64,000 bases of DNA from Nitrospira sp. bin75 (lineage in GTDB: Bacteria; Nitrospirota; Nitrospiria; Nitrospirales; UBA8639): assembly GCA_002238765.1 (NCBI GenBank), contig MPMZ01000004.1, positions 27,427 to 91,426 of the forward strand, read 5' to 3'. The position numbers and the translations under genes were made by a program. The first letter of the stretch is position 1. Each line of letters begins with the position of its first letter. Of this stretch, positions 52,038-60,542 are shown one piece after another. Below the pieces are notes generated by a model that saw only the letters and a list, made by a program, of their open reading frames with translations, searched no databases and had not been told where the DNA came from.

Positions 52038-53708
52038 TCAGGTCACGGCACCTTTAGATGCCGATGAGACGGCACGAGCGTACTTTGCGAGGACCCCGCT
52101 GGTGTATTTCGGAGCAGGGGCGGTCCATTGCTGTAAGCGAGCCTCCATTTCGTCTGGAGAAATCATCAGGTCGAGTCGCCGGTTAGGCACGTCGAACGTA
52201 ATCGTATCTCCATTCCGAACCACGGCAATGGGGCCGCCTTTGGTGGCCTCGGGCGTCACGTGTCCGGCCATCATGCCGTGCGTGGCGCCGGAAAACCGGC
52301 CGTCCGTGAGCAGGGCCACGGTTTCGCCCAGGCCGGCGCCGACAAGAGCACTGGTCACACCAAGCATTTCCCTCATGCCTGGTCCTCCCTGAGGCCCTTC
52401 ATACCGGATCACGACGACGTCGTTGTCCACGATGGTCCGGTTCTGTACCGCGGCGAAGGCGTCTTCTTCGCAATCAAATACCTTGGCCGGCCCGGTATGG
52501 GTCAGCTTGCTGTGGCCGGCGACTTTGACCACGCACCCGTCAGGAGCCAGGTTGCCGTGCAGAATGACCAAGCCGCCCGTGGCCTTGATCGGCGACTCCG
52601 CGGGGTAGAGGACTTTTTGGCCCGGCGTTTCCGAGGCGGCTTGGACTTCTTCCCCGATCGTGCGTCCCGTGACGGTCATGCATTCGCCTTTGAGCAGGCC
52701 CACATCAAGCAAGCGTTTGGCCACGAGACGGGTGCCTCCGGCCTGATACAAGTCTGCGGCCATGTACCGTCCGCCCGGCTTCAAATCGGCGATCAGGGGG
52801 ATGCGTTGGTTCACCGCGTCGAAGTCGTCGATGTTCAATGCCACACCGATTTCATGGGCTACGGCTAACAGGTGAAGCACCGCGTTCGTGGACCCGCCGG
52901 TTGAAGCCACTGCGGCAATCGCATTTTCCAGGGCCTCTCGCGTGATAATGTCCTTGGGCCGCAGGTTGCGTTTCAGCAGATCCAGCACGAGGTGTCCGCA
53001 TTGGGCTGAGACGGATTCCTTGTGGGAGTCCAAAGCGGGAACGCCGTTGAATCCCATTGGGGAAATGCCCAGGAACTCGAAAGCGATCGACATGGTATTG
53101 GCGGTAAATTGTCCGCCACAGGAGCCGGCTCCCGGGCAGGCATGACTCTCGAGGTCGTGAAGTTCGACGTCCGACATCGTGCCGCGAGCATGTGCCCCGA
53201 CGGCCTCGAACACTTCCTGAATCGAGACGTTCCGGCCTTGGAATTGGCCGGGCATGATGGAGCCCCCGTAGAGCATCAACGACGGAAGATTGAGCCGGGC
53301 CAGGGCCATGACCGTGCCGGGGATGGTCTTGTCACACCCGGAGATGGCCACCACGGCGTCAAACAAATGCCCGCGGACCACCAGTTCGATGGAGTCGGCC
53401 ACAACTTCACGGCTGATCAGGGAGGTTTTCATGCCTTCGGTGCCCATGCTGATACCATCGGACACGACGATGCTGTTGAACTCGAGGGGAACCCCGCCGG
53501 CCTCGCGGATACCCGCCTTGACCTTATCCGCAATGTCACGCAAATGGAAATTGCAGGGTGTCACCTCGGACCACGTATTCGCCACGGCGACCAGCGGTTT
53601 GTCAAAATCCTCATCCCGAAGCCCCACGGCCCGTAACATCGCCCGGGCCGGCGCTCGTCCGGGTCCTTCGGTCAACTCACGACTTTTGTGTTTCAGATCC
53701 GAAATCAT
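52038..53708 (-). CDS. ilvD: Dihydroxy-acid dehydratase
   Basis: 556 residues. Iron-sulfur Cys residues are visible in [23 protein letters not shown] and [18 protein letters not shown], with the closing region [21 protein letters not shown]. The enzyme dehydrates 2,3-dihydroxy-3-methylvalerate and isovalerate in branched-chain amino-acid synthesis. GGAGG precedes the ATG on the minus strand. Normal length and no oddities. Upstream neighbours are the thiolation genes, 96 bases away. Confidence 0.95.
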   Translation of the reverse strand: MISDLKHKSRELTEGPGRAPARAMLRAVGLRDEDFDKPLVAVANTWSEVTPCNFHLRDIADKVKAGIREAGGVPLEFNSIVVSDGISMGTEGMKTSLISREVVADSIELVVRGHLFDAVVAISGCDKTIPGTVMALARLNLPSLMLYGGSIMPGQFQGRNVSIQEVFEAVGAHARGTMSDVELHDLESHACPGAGSCGGQFTANTMSIAFEFLGISPMGFNGVPALDSHKESVSAQCGHLVLDLLKRNLRPKDIITREALENAIAAVASTGGSTNAVLHLLAVAHEIGVALNIDDFDAVNQRIPLIADLKPGGRYMAADLYQAGGTRLVAKRLLDVGLLKGECMTVTGRTIGEEVQAASETPGQKVLYPAESPIKATGGLVILHGNLAPDGCVVKVAGHSKLTHTGPAKVFDCEEDAFAAVQNRTIVDNDVVVIRYEGPQGGPGMREMLGVTSALVGAGLGETVALLTDGRFSGATHGMMAGHVTPEATKGGPIAVVRNGDTITFDVPNRRLDLMISPDEMEARLQQWTAPAPKYTSGVLAKYARAVSSASKGAVT

Positions 53709-53804
53709 AAGAGTCCTCCAACTATTTCTTCAGCTTCCGGTGCTCACGAAAAACGAATGTGTCCTGGTACCGGTCCTCGTGAGCGCTTCTCGTTTCCACG
53801 GTTG

Positions 53805-54737
53805 TCAAACGTGGGCTTTGGCTTTGGCCATCATCTGGCAGTACGAGCAGACGTCCGTGGACGTCGGTTGTCCGCAGGTGGTGCAGGGGTGCAGGCGTTG
53901 ACGATCCTGTTCGGTGATCTTGCCGTTCGTTTCCTGCTGTTTGGCCTGACGATCCAGAAAGGTCAGGTAGAAGGTATGCTTGGTCCCGGGCGAGTCGGTC
54001 TCCAGTCGATTCAAGGCGTGTTTGTAGGTCAACATCTTGGAGCCCTTGGCCATCGGGCATTCATCCACGATGTAGTCGATATGATGGATGACCGCATAGG
54101 CTGCGATTTCCCGCTCCGTCAGGCGGTACAGGGGCTTGACCTTTTTGGCGAACCCGTCCAGTGAGGCGGGCAACGCCGGGGTTTGTTTGTCCAGGTAATC
54201 CGTCTGCCAATGCAGGACGTTGCCCAGGAGCCTGGCGGCTTCATCGTCCAGGTTATGACCGGTTGCCATGACGTCGTAGTCCTGCTCGACGGCCACGCGG
54301 TTGAACTGGTAGCGCTTCATGGTCCCGCAGGTGGAACACGTCGGTCGATGGACCAGCATCGCCAATTCACGGATGCCGGCGCCCTGCTCCCGTTCCACCG
54401 TATGAACGTGGAGCGTCGATTGGAAGGCGGCGGCCACGGTATCGGTGAAACATTGGACTTTTTGCCGAGACCGGGTCGAGTAATCACCGATGCCCAGGTC
54501 GACGTACAAGGCGTCGGCCCGGTACCCGAGTTTCAGCAGGATGGCCCAGAGGGTGAGGCTGTCCTTGCCCCCGGAGACGGCCACTAAAATGCGGTCGTCG
54601 GCCGTAAACATCCGGTGGGCTTTGATGGCTCGCCGGACTTGGGTATGCACAAACTCGGTAAAGCAGTCTTTGCACAACGAGGTGTTGTGCCGGGGCATTT
54701 TGATAACCGCGGGATGGGCACATTTTCGGCAACGCAT
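53805..54737 (-). CDS. ttuA: TtuA-like tRNA 2-thiolation enzyme (adenine nucleotide alpha hydrolase)
   Basis: 310 residues. N-terminal zinc knuckle (CRKC and LCKDC, Cys3/6/22/25), PP-loop SGGKDS (55-60), the catalytic Cys pair region RPTCSTCG (134-137), ATGHNLDDEA, and a C-terminal zinc knuckle (CTTCG and CSYC). This is the TtuA/TtcA/Ncs6 layout; two zinc knuckles and the iron-sulfur Cys suggest TtuA, which thiolates uridine/ribothymidine 54 in Thermus. It begins 7 bases after a ThiS-like sulfur carrier gene, strongly supporting that pairing. TtcA-type cytidine thiolation is the alternative. Confidence 0.85.
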   Translation of the reverse strand: MRCRKCAHPAVIKMPRHNTSLCKDCFTEFVHTQVRRAIKAHRMFTADDRILVAVSGGKDSLTLWAILLKLGYRADALYVDLGIGDYSTRSRQKVQCFTDTVAAAFQSTLHVHTVEREQGAGIRELAMLVHRPTCSTCGTMKRYQFNRVAVEQDYDVMATGHNLDDEAARLLGNVLHWQTDYLDKQTPALPASLDGFAKKVKPLYRLTEREIAAYAVIHHIDYIVDECPMAKGSKMLTYKHALNRLETDSPGTKHTFYLTFLDRQAKQQETNGKITEQDRQRLHPCTTCGQPTSTDVCSYCQMMAKAKAHV

Positions 54738-54744
54738 CGTGTGG

Positions 54745-54939
54745 TTATCCCCCGGAGATCACTGATCTGATTTCAATCGAGTCCGAATCCTGAAGTACCG
54801 TATCCTCGGTGACCAACTCGTCCCCACGGATGACCAGGTAGGCCTCCGGCGTCAGGTCGAGGCGTTTCAGGAGTTGCTGGACCCGGGTGGGTCCCGGCAC
54901 TTCAAGCTCTTGATGTGGATTGGTCACAAGGACTTTCAT
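54745..54939 (-). CDS. ttuB: Ubiquitin-like sulfur carrier with C-terminal Gly-Gly (TtuB/ThiS-like)
   Basis: 64 residues starting MKVLVTNPHQELEVPGP and ending SVISGG. The LKRLDLTPEAYLVIRGDELV and SIEIRSVISGG segments are typical of ThiS/MoaD/TtuB beta-grasp proteins, whose C-terminal glycine is adenylated and thiocarboxylated. Located 7 bases before the ttuA-like gene on the same strand. ThiS for thiamine is possible but no thi genes are near, so tRNA thiolation is the better guess. No strong ribosome site is seen. Confidence 0.8.
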   Translation of the reverse strand: MKVLVTNPHQELEVPGPTRVQQLLKRLDLTPEAYLVIRGDELVTEDTVLQDSDSIEIRSVISGG

Positions 54940-55032
54940 GGCAGGTCGTATCATAAGGCCGGGAGAAGCCGGTTTGCAATGAATCGTATAGGGTGGCCGT
55001 CTTTGGCACTTGGGATATGTTGATGAGCGCTC

Positions 55033-55146
55033 CTCCCCTTTGTAAGGGGAGGGCGGGGTGGGGTGCCACCATCCTCCATGGAGCATGGTGGCACCATTTT
55101 GGCCGCAATCTCTACCTCCCCTCGCCCCTCCTTACAAAGGAGGGGA
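55033..55146. repeat. Palindromic repeat element with GC-rich flanks
   Basis: Left flank CTCCCCTTTGTAAGGGGAGG and right flank CTCCTTACAAAGGAGGGGA are inverted copies (55033-55064 against 55114-55146). The centre, 55062-55095, is a 34-bp near-perfect palindrome (GGTGCCACCAT...ATGGTGGCACC). A nested cruciform-forming REP/MITE-like element; resembles common intergenic repeats in many bacteria. The rest of 54940-55316 contains no gene I can support. Confidence 0.8.
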
Positions 55147-55211
55147 ATAGTAAATCAAACCTCTTTGAACTCGCTGTCTTCATTTGGCAAGACCCCTTTC
55201 AAAAGAGTATT

Positions 55212-55247
55212 CTCCGGTTGACGCATCGTTCATCGGAACAACCGGAG
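55212..55247. promoter_or_regulatory. Inverted repeat upstream of transketolase gene
   Basis: CTCCGGTTG (55212-55220) and CAACCGGAG (55239-55247) form a perfect 9-bp dyad with an 18-base loop, about 70 bases upstream of the tkt start. Might be an operator or an RNA hairpin; no -10 element fits nearby. Confidence 0.4.
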
Positions 55248-55316
55248 CGCACATGAAATTTACGTATATTTCAGTGAATCGTAACCGCAGAAAGATAGGA
55301 TGAAAGGGTGATGGCT

Positions 55317-57389
55317 ATGTCAGGGCAGCAAGGAATCGAGCAACTCAGTATCAACACCATTCGTACGTTGGCGATGGATGCGGTCCAGGCTGCGAACTCC
55401 GGTCATCCCGGCACCCCCATGGCCCTGGCACCGGTGGCCTATTGCTTGTGGAACCGGTTTTTGCGTTTTGATCCCGGTGATCCCGCTTGGCCCAATCGTG
55501 ATCGCTTCGTGCTTTCGGTGGGCCATGCCTCCATGCTGCTGTATGCCATCCTGCACCTGTGCGAAATCAGAGAGGCCGGAGACGGGCGTGAACCGGACAA
55601 TGACGTGGCGGTGAGCCTGGACGATATCAAGCAGTTTCGGCAGTTGGACAGCAAGTGCCCGGGTCATCCCGAACAGCATTGCACGACCGGCGTGGAAACC
55701 ACCACCGGCCCCTTGGGACAGGGATTGGCGAATAGCGTCGGCATGGCCATTGCTCAACGATGGATGGCCGGCTATTTTAACCGTCCCGGGTTCGACGTCA
55801 TCGATTATGACGTGTTTTCTCTGTGTGGAGACGGGTGTTTGATGGAGGGGGTTTCCAGCGAAGCCGCCTCGCTCGCGGGCCATCTCAAGTTGTCGAATCT
55901 CTGTTGGGTGTACGACAACAACCGGATTACCATCGAGGGCAAAACCGAGTTGGCCTTTAGTGAAGACGTGGCGGCACGGTTTCGGGCCTATGGGTGGAAC
56001 GTTTCACGCATCGAGGACGCCAATGATCTGGAAGCGTTGACGCGGGCGTTCGAGTCGTTCAAGCACGAAACCAAAGGCCCGAGTCTCATAATCGTCGACA
56101 GTCACATCGCGTTCGGGGCGCCCAATAAACAGGATACGCATGGGGCGCACGGCGAGCCGTTGGGCGAAGACGAAATTCGTCTGGCGAAGAAAACCTACGG
56201 ATGGCCCGAAGAGGAGAAATTTCTGGTGCCCGAGGAAGTCCTGGGCCATTTTCGCTCCGGGATAGGGGCGCGAGGACAAGCCGCAAGGGAAGCCTGGACA
56301 ACCATGTTTCGCGCGTACAAGGAACAATATCCTGAACTCGCGGATCAATTGTCAAAAATGGAAGGCCGGCAACTTCCCGAAAGCTGGGACCGGGACTTGC
56401 CGGAATTCCCTCCTGATCCCAAGGGTGTGGCCAGCCGGGCGTCGTCCGGAAAAGTCCTCAATGCCATTGCGAAGGAAGTCCCCTGGCTGATAGGAGGCTC
56501 CGCGGATTTGGCTCCTTCCACCAAGACGCTCCTGACGTTCGAGGGCGCCGGAGAGTTTCTGGGCGAAGGGGGACGCAATTTGCATTTCGGCGTTCGAGAA
56601 CATGCGATGGGTTCGATTTTGAGCGGGATGGCGCTCTCGAAAGTTCGTCCTTATGGCGCCGGGTTTCTGATCTTCAGCGATTACGGGCGACCGGCCTTTC
56701 GCCTTGCGGCCATGATGCATCTTCCCGTGATTTACGTGTTCACACACGATTCGATCAGTCTTGGCGAAGACGGTCCGACACATCAACCCGTCGAGCATTT
56801 GGCGACGTTGCGCGCCATTCCCAATCTCGTGCTGATCCGGCCAGGAGATGCGAATGAAGTGGTGGAATCGTGGCGGGTGATCATGCAACTCCAACGTCAA
56901 CCCGCGGTCTTGGTTCTGACGCGGCAGGCCATTCCGACGTTGGACCGGACGCGGTTCGCACCGGCCAGTGGTCTCGCCAGGGGAGCCTATGTGTTGGCCG
57001 ATGCCGAAAACGGGAAACCGGAGGTGTTGCTGTTGGCGTCCGGGAGCGAAGTGTCGCTCTGTGTGCAAGCATATGAAGAGCTCGAGAAACAGGGAATCCA
57101 CGCGCGAGTCGTGAGCATGCCGTCGTGGGGACTGTTCGAGCAGCAAAGCCGGGAGTATCGGGACAGTGTCCTTCCTCCCGAGGTGACGGCCAGGGTATCC
57201 GTCGAGCAGGCGACGACGTTCGGCTGGAGCAAGTACGTGGGATCGCACGGCACGAGTCTCGGGATCGACACCTATGGGGCATCGGCTCCGTATAAGGCGC
57301 TCCTCGAACATTTCGGGTTTACCGTGGACCGGGTCGTGGCCGCAGCCAAACAACAATTGGAGTCCGCCGTCAACGCAGAGGTTCGTTGA
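55317..57389 (+). CDS. tkt: Transketolase
   Basis: 690 residues from ATG at 55317, which lies 8 bases after AAAGGG; GTG 55308 and ATG 55311 are too close to it. Thiamine diphosphate motif GDGCLMEGVSSEAASLAG and NNRITIEG, the GHPGTPMALAPVAY start, and the C-terminal transketolase domain (TFGWSKYVGSHGTSLGID). It moves C2 units between sugar phosphates in the non-oxidative pentose phosphate and Calvin routes. First gene of the sugar-phosphate block. Length is normal. Confidence 0.95.
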   Translation: MSGQQGIEQLSINTIRTLAMDAVQAANSGHPGTPMALAPVAYCLWNRFLRFDPGDPAWPNRDRFVLSVGHASMLLYAILHLCEIREAGDGREPDNDVAVSLDDIKQFRQLDSKCPGHPEQHCTTGVETTTGPLGQGLANSVGMAIAQRWMAGYFNRPGFDVIDYDVFSLCGDGCLMEGVSSEAASLAGHLKLSNLCWVYDNNRITIEGKTELAFSEDVAARFRAYGWNVSRIEDANDLEALTRAFESFKHETKGPSLIIVDSHIAFGAPNKQDTHGAHGEPLGEDEIRLAKKTYGWPEEEKFLVPEEVLGHFRSGIGARGQAAREAWTTMFRAYKEQYPELADQLSKMEGRQLPESWDRDLPEFPPDPKGVASRASSGKVLNAIAKEVPWLIGGSADLAPSTKTLLTFEGAGEFLGEGGRNLHFGVREHAMGSILSGMALSKVRPYGAGFLIFSDYGRPAFRLAAMMHLPVIYVFTHDSISLGEDGPTHQPVEHLATLRAIPNLVLIRPGDANEVVESWRVIMQLQRQPAVLVLTRQAIPTLDRTRFAPASGLARGAYVLADAENGKPEVLLLASGSEVSLCVQAYEELEKQGIHARVVSMPSWGLFEQQSREYRDSVLPPEVTARVSVEQATTFGWSKYVGSHGTSLGIDTYGASAPYKALLEHFGFTVDRVVAAAKQQLESAVNAEVR

Positions 57390-57431
57390 GCCTGCTCGTC
57401 AGAGTAGGCCACGGCTAATATATTTTCCTTC

Positions 57432-57534
57432 TGTCATCCTCGACATTTTTCATCGAGGATCCAGCGTCTTTGTTTTTTCCCTCATTCGTTAAGAGAAAGA
57501 CACTGGATTCCCGATTACTAACGTCGGGAGTGAC
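57432..57534. repeat. Dispersed palindromic repeat, copy B
   Basis: Second copy of the element at 12096-12196, sharing TGTCATCCTCGACA, TTTTCATCGAGGATCCAG, the T-rich middle, GACACTGGATTCCCGAT and ACTAACGTCGGGA. Same three nested inverted repeats. Lies between tkt and pgi. Confidence 0.85.
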
Positions 57535-57592
57535 AAATTTGGTTTTTTCATGCCTATGACATTGATTCTGTGTTGAATCGCGTGGTCGATCC

Positions 57593-59353
57593 ATGAGTGA
57601 GAACAGTCAGGAACGGTCGCTGGATCCGGGGATGAACCACCAGACCTGTGTGGTGGGATCATACGACGAGGCCGTGCGAACCGTGCTCGACGATTTGCAG
57701 GCCGAGAATTTTGTCGGCAGGATCTGGGCCAAGGATCCCGCACTGTGGCATGAGGACCCCGCCCATCAGGCCGTCATTCGAAACGCCCTGGGTTGGCTGT
57801 CCGTCTCCGAACAACAAATCCGTCACCTCTCGCCATTGCAGGCATTTGCAGAAGAAGTCAAAAACGCCGGGTTTACGCATATCCTCCTGTTGGGCATGGG
57901 CGGCAGCAGCCTTTGTCCGGAAGTGTTCCGGATGACATTCGGCGTCATTCCGGGCTGTCCCGAACTGCACGTGTTGGATAGTACCGTTCCCTCGCAGGTG
58001 AGGAGTTTTGAAGAACGCGTCAACCTTGAGCATACCCTCTGTATCGTGGCGAGCAAGTCCGGTTCGACCACCGAACCGTTGGTCTTCCAAAAATATTTCT
58101 TTGAACGGATGCGACAGGCGACGGGCGACCGCGCCGGTGAGAATTTTGTCGCGATTACCGACCCGGGCTCTCTCCTGGAACGCTTGGCCAAGGAACTCCG
58201 GTTTCGAAAGATTTTCCCCGGCCTGCCTGACATTGGAGGACGCTACTCAGCCTTGTCCAACTTTGGCATGGTTCCGGCCGCGGCGATGGGCGTGGACGTG
58301 GAGGTTCTGCTGCGGCAGGCCGAACGTATGCGTCAACGTTGCGACTCGACCGTTTCCGCCCCGGACAATCCCGGGGTCACGTTGGGAGCGGTCCTGGGGA
58401 CGTTGGCCAAAGCCGGTCGTGACAAAGTGACGTTCATCACCTCTCCCGCGGTCAGCGATGTGGGGGCCTGGTTGGAACAGTTGATTGCCGAAAGCACGGG
58501 GAAAGAAGGAAAGGGTCTCATCCCGGTGGATGATGAACCGCTGGGAGTGCCGCAGGCCTACGGCGACGATCGTGTGTTCGTGTTTATCCGGTACGCGGAG
58601 GGAGCCGTCCCGGAGCAGGATGCTACCGTCGATGCCTTGCAATCGGCCGGCCACCCGGTCGTGCGTATTGATTGCACGAGTCTGCTGAATCTCGGACAGG
58701 AGTTTTTCCGGTGGGAAATGGCGACCGCCACCGCCGGGTCCCTGTTGGGAATCAACGCGTTCGATCAACCCAACGTCCAGGAAAGCAAAGATTTTACCAG
58801 GTTCTATCTGGAAGAATTCAAACAGAACGGACGCTTGCCGGATGAATCACCCGTTATCACGGATGGCGACGTTCGTGTCTTCGCCGATGACGCGAATCGA
58901 CAAGCGTTGGCCGGGGCGTCCTCGTTGGCCGGCGCGGTGGCCGCGCACCTCTCCCGCGTGCGGAGCGGCGATTACGTGGCGATCAATGCATACCTTGAAC
59001 GGACCCCTGCGGTTCACGACGCCTTCCGGCATATTCGCGCCGGCATACGTGACGCGAAGCAGGTCGCCACGACGTTGGGGTATGGTCCGCGCTTCCTGCA
59101 TTCCACCGGCCAACTCCATAAAGGCGGCCCCAATTCGGGAGTGTTCCTTCAGGTCACCGCGGATCAGAGAACGGATCTGGATATTCCCGATGAGCCCTAT
59201 TCTTTTGGGACATTGGCGGCCGCACAGGCATTGGGGGACATGAAGAGTCTTTGCACGCGCAACCGGCGGGTGATCCGGATCCATCTGGGCTGTGACGTGG
59301 ACGACGGGGTCAAGCGAATCCAGAAGGCGGTCGAGGATGCGTTGCTTTCATAA
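57593..59353 (+). CDS. pgi: Glucose-6-phosphate isomerase of the Tal-Pgi type, stand-alone
   Basis: 586 residues. It matches the C-terminal Pgi half of bifunctional transaldolase/glucose-6-phosphate isomerase: linker VRTVLDDLQAENFVGRIWAK, LLGMGGSSLCPEVF, VASKSGSTTEP (sugar phosphate binding), FPGLPDIGGRYSALSNFG, and a GYGPRFLHSTGQLHKGG end. No transaldolase domain precedes it; the 203 bases upstream hold only the dispersed repeat. It interconverts glucose-6-P and fructose-6-P. Placed between tkt and the opposite-strand zwf/gnd. No strong ribosome site. Confidence 0.86.
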   Translation: MSENSQERSLDPGMNHQTCVVGSYDEAVRTVLDDLQAENFVGRIWAKDPALWHEDPAHQAVIRNALGWLSVSEQQIRHLSPLQAFAEEVKNAGFTHILLLGMGGSSLCPEVFRMTFGVIPGCPELHVLDSTVPSQVRSFEERVNLEHTLCIVASKSGSTTEPLVFQKYFFERMRQATGDRAGENFVAITDPGSLLERLAKELRFRKIFPGLPDIGGRYSALSNFGMVPAAAMGVDVEVLLRQAERMRQRCDSTVSAPDNPGVTLGAVLGTLAKAGRDKVTFITSPAVSDVGAWLEQLIAESTGKEGKGLIPVDDEPLGVPQAYGDDRVFVFIRYAEGAVPEQDATVDALQSAGHPVVRIDCTSLLNLGQEFFRWEMATATAGSLLGINAFDQPNVQESKDFTRFYLEEFKQNGRLPDESPVITDGDVRVFADDANRQALAGASSLAGAVAAHLSRVRSGDYVAINAYLERTPAVHDAFRHIRAGIRDAKQVATTLGYGPRFLHSTGQLHKGGPNSGVFLQVTADQRTDLDIPDEPYSFGTLAAAQALGDMKSLCTRNRRVIRIHLGCDVDDGVKRIQKAVEDALLS

Positions 59354-59489
59354 AAGGCCTGACTGGCTGAAACCCGACTGCTTTTCCTTCATCTAGGTCT
59401 TCCATAATCAATCTGTCTCTTCAGATCTCTCTCGCGAGCAGTGATGCATGAGAGCCTATATTTCCATATGTGTCTGAACACGGACATTG

Positions 59490-60464
59490 TCAGATCTTTT
59501 TCCCTTTTTGGTTCCGCACATAATTTTCAAACCATTTAGTGAATTTATCCAATGAATTTTCGTCGATAAAATCCTTGACGTTAAACAAGAAGAAGTATCC
59601 ATACCTTGAATAATAAATACCTAACTGCTCAATTGTGAATTCTTCGCTGCTTGAGGAAATTCCACCGATTCTATGAAGTAATAGATAACCGATGATTTGG
59701 CAAAAACTCTCAAGAGATAATTCAAGTTTTTTGGTTGATTTGATATCGATTAGCTTATCATCGATTATCAAATCAGCATCTGCGCCACCTACAAGTTGAG
59801 CCCCTTTGTCAAATGTAGGATTTAACAAATATCTGTTTCTAGATTTAAACAATCTATCATCAAGAAGAGAAAATTGTTTTTCGACATCCTCAATATCCAG
59901 TTCATCTGCATCTGTACCTATGTATTCAACTCCTCGTCCCGATCGAAGAACAGGATCAATATAAGACATGCGCAAGGTTTGTCTGATAAGTTCTCGTGAT
60001 AACCGGCCGGTCTCCAAGAAGTTTTCTTGCAGACTTTTAACCTTCTCGATTATTTCAAGGCTATGCTCATAGGCTGATTGAAGAACTGAATCAGAATAAT
60101 GAAGTGATAAGCTGACTGCCATCATCGATTCTCTCTTAGAACATTGATTGATTTTTGTGGATTCTTGCTCCAGGCATTCAAAATTTTCGATTTGAGTACT
60201 CTCACAAGATTCACACAGTATATTTTTTGCTTTTTCTGCAACCCACTGATTTTCGCGGTCATATGGGAGACCATTGAGTCTTTCCAAGTAGAACCGCAGA
60301 AGATAATCAAAGGCTACCCCAACTAACTGGGAATTAGTTGTCTTGGACGGTGCCAGTAATGGATGGGTTTTTTCTAACTTTAGTCGTAACTGTGATAATT
60401 GAAAAACATCTCGGATTTCATTTCTTAGATATTTATCTTTATCGATAAGTGATGAAAGGCTCAT
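59490..60464 (-). CDS. AT-rich gene: RecB/Cas4-like PD-(D/E)XK nuclease candidate
   Basis: 324 residues, clearly AT-richer than its neighbours. The C-terminal half has a nuclease-like pattern: GGADADLIIDDKLIDIKST with Asp231, Asp240 and Lys242 (D...DxK), then QIIGY (Gln256, Tyr260), the QxxxY motif of RecB/Cas4 nucleases. A cysteine cluster at Cys84, Cys87, Cys97 and Cys108 could bind metal or an iron-sulfur cluster. The rest is helical. No helicase or methyltransferase is adjacent. Composition and position between pgi and zwf suggest acquired DNA, perhaps a phage-defence gene; function is inferred and the family is not one I can name. Confidence 0.7.
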   Translation of the reverse strand: MSLSSLIDKDKYLRNEIRDVFQLSQLRLKLEKTHPLLAPSKTTNSQLVGVAFDYLLRFYLERLNGLPYDRENQWVAEKAKNILCESCESTQIENFECLEQESTKINQCSKRESMMAVSLSLHYSDSVLQSAYEHSLEIIEKVKSLQENFLETGRLSRELIRQTLRMSYIDPVLRSGRGVEYIGTDADELDIEDVEKQFSLLDDRLFKSRNRYLLNPTFDKGAQLVGGADADLIIDDKLIDIKSTKKLELSLESFCQIIGYLLLHRIGGISSSSEEFTIEQLGIYYSRYGYFFLFNVKDFIDENSLDKFTKWFENYVRNQKGKKI

Positions 60465-60542
60465 GGGTATTCTTGCTAGGCTAGGCCTCGGCGAGGGAAA
60501 TGAACATCATTGATGTCTCAGGCTGATGAGCCGGAACCGGCG

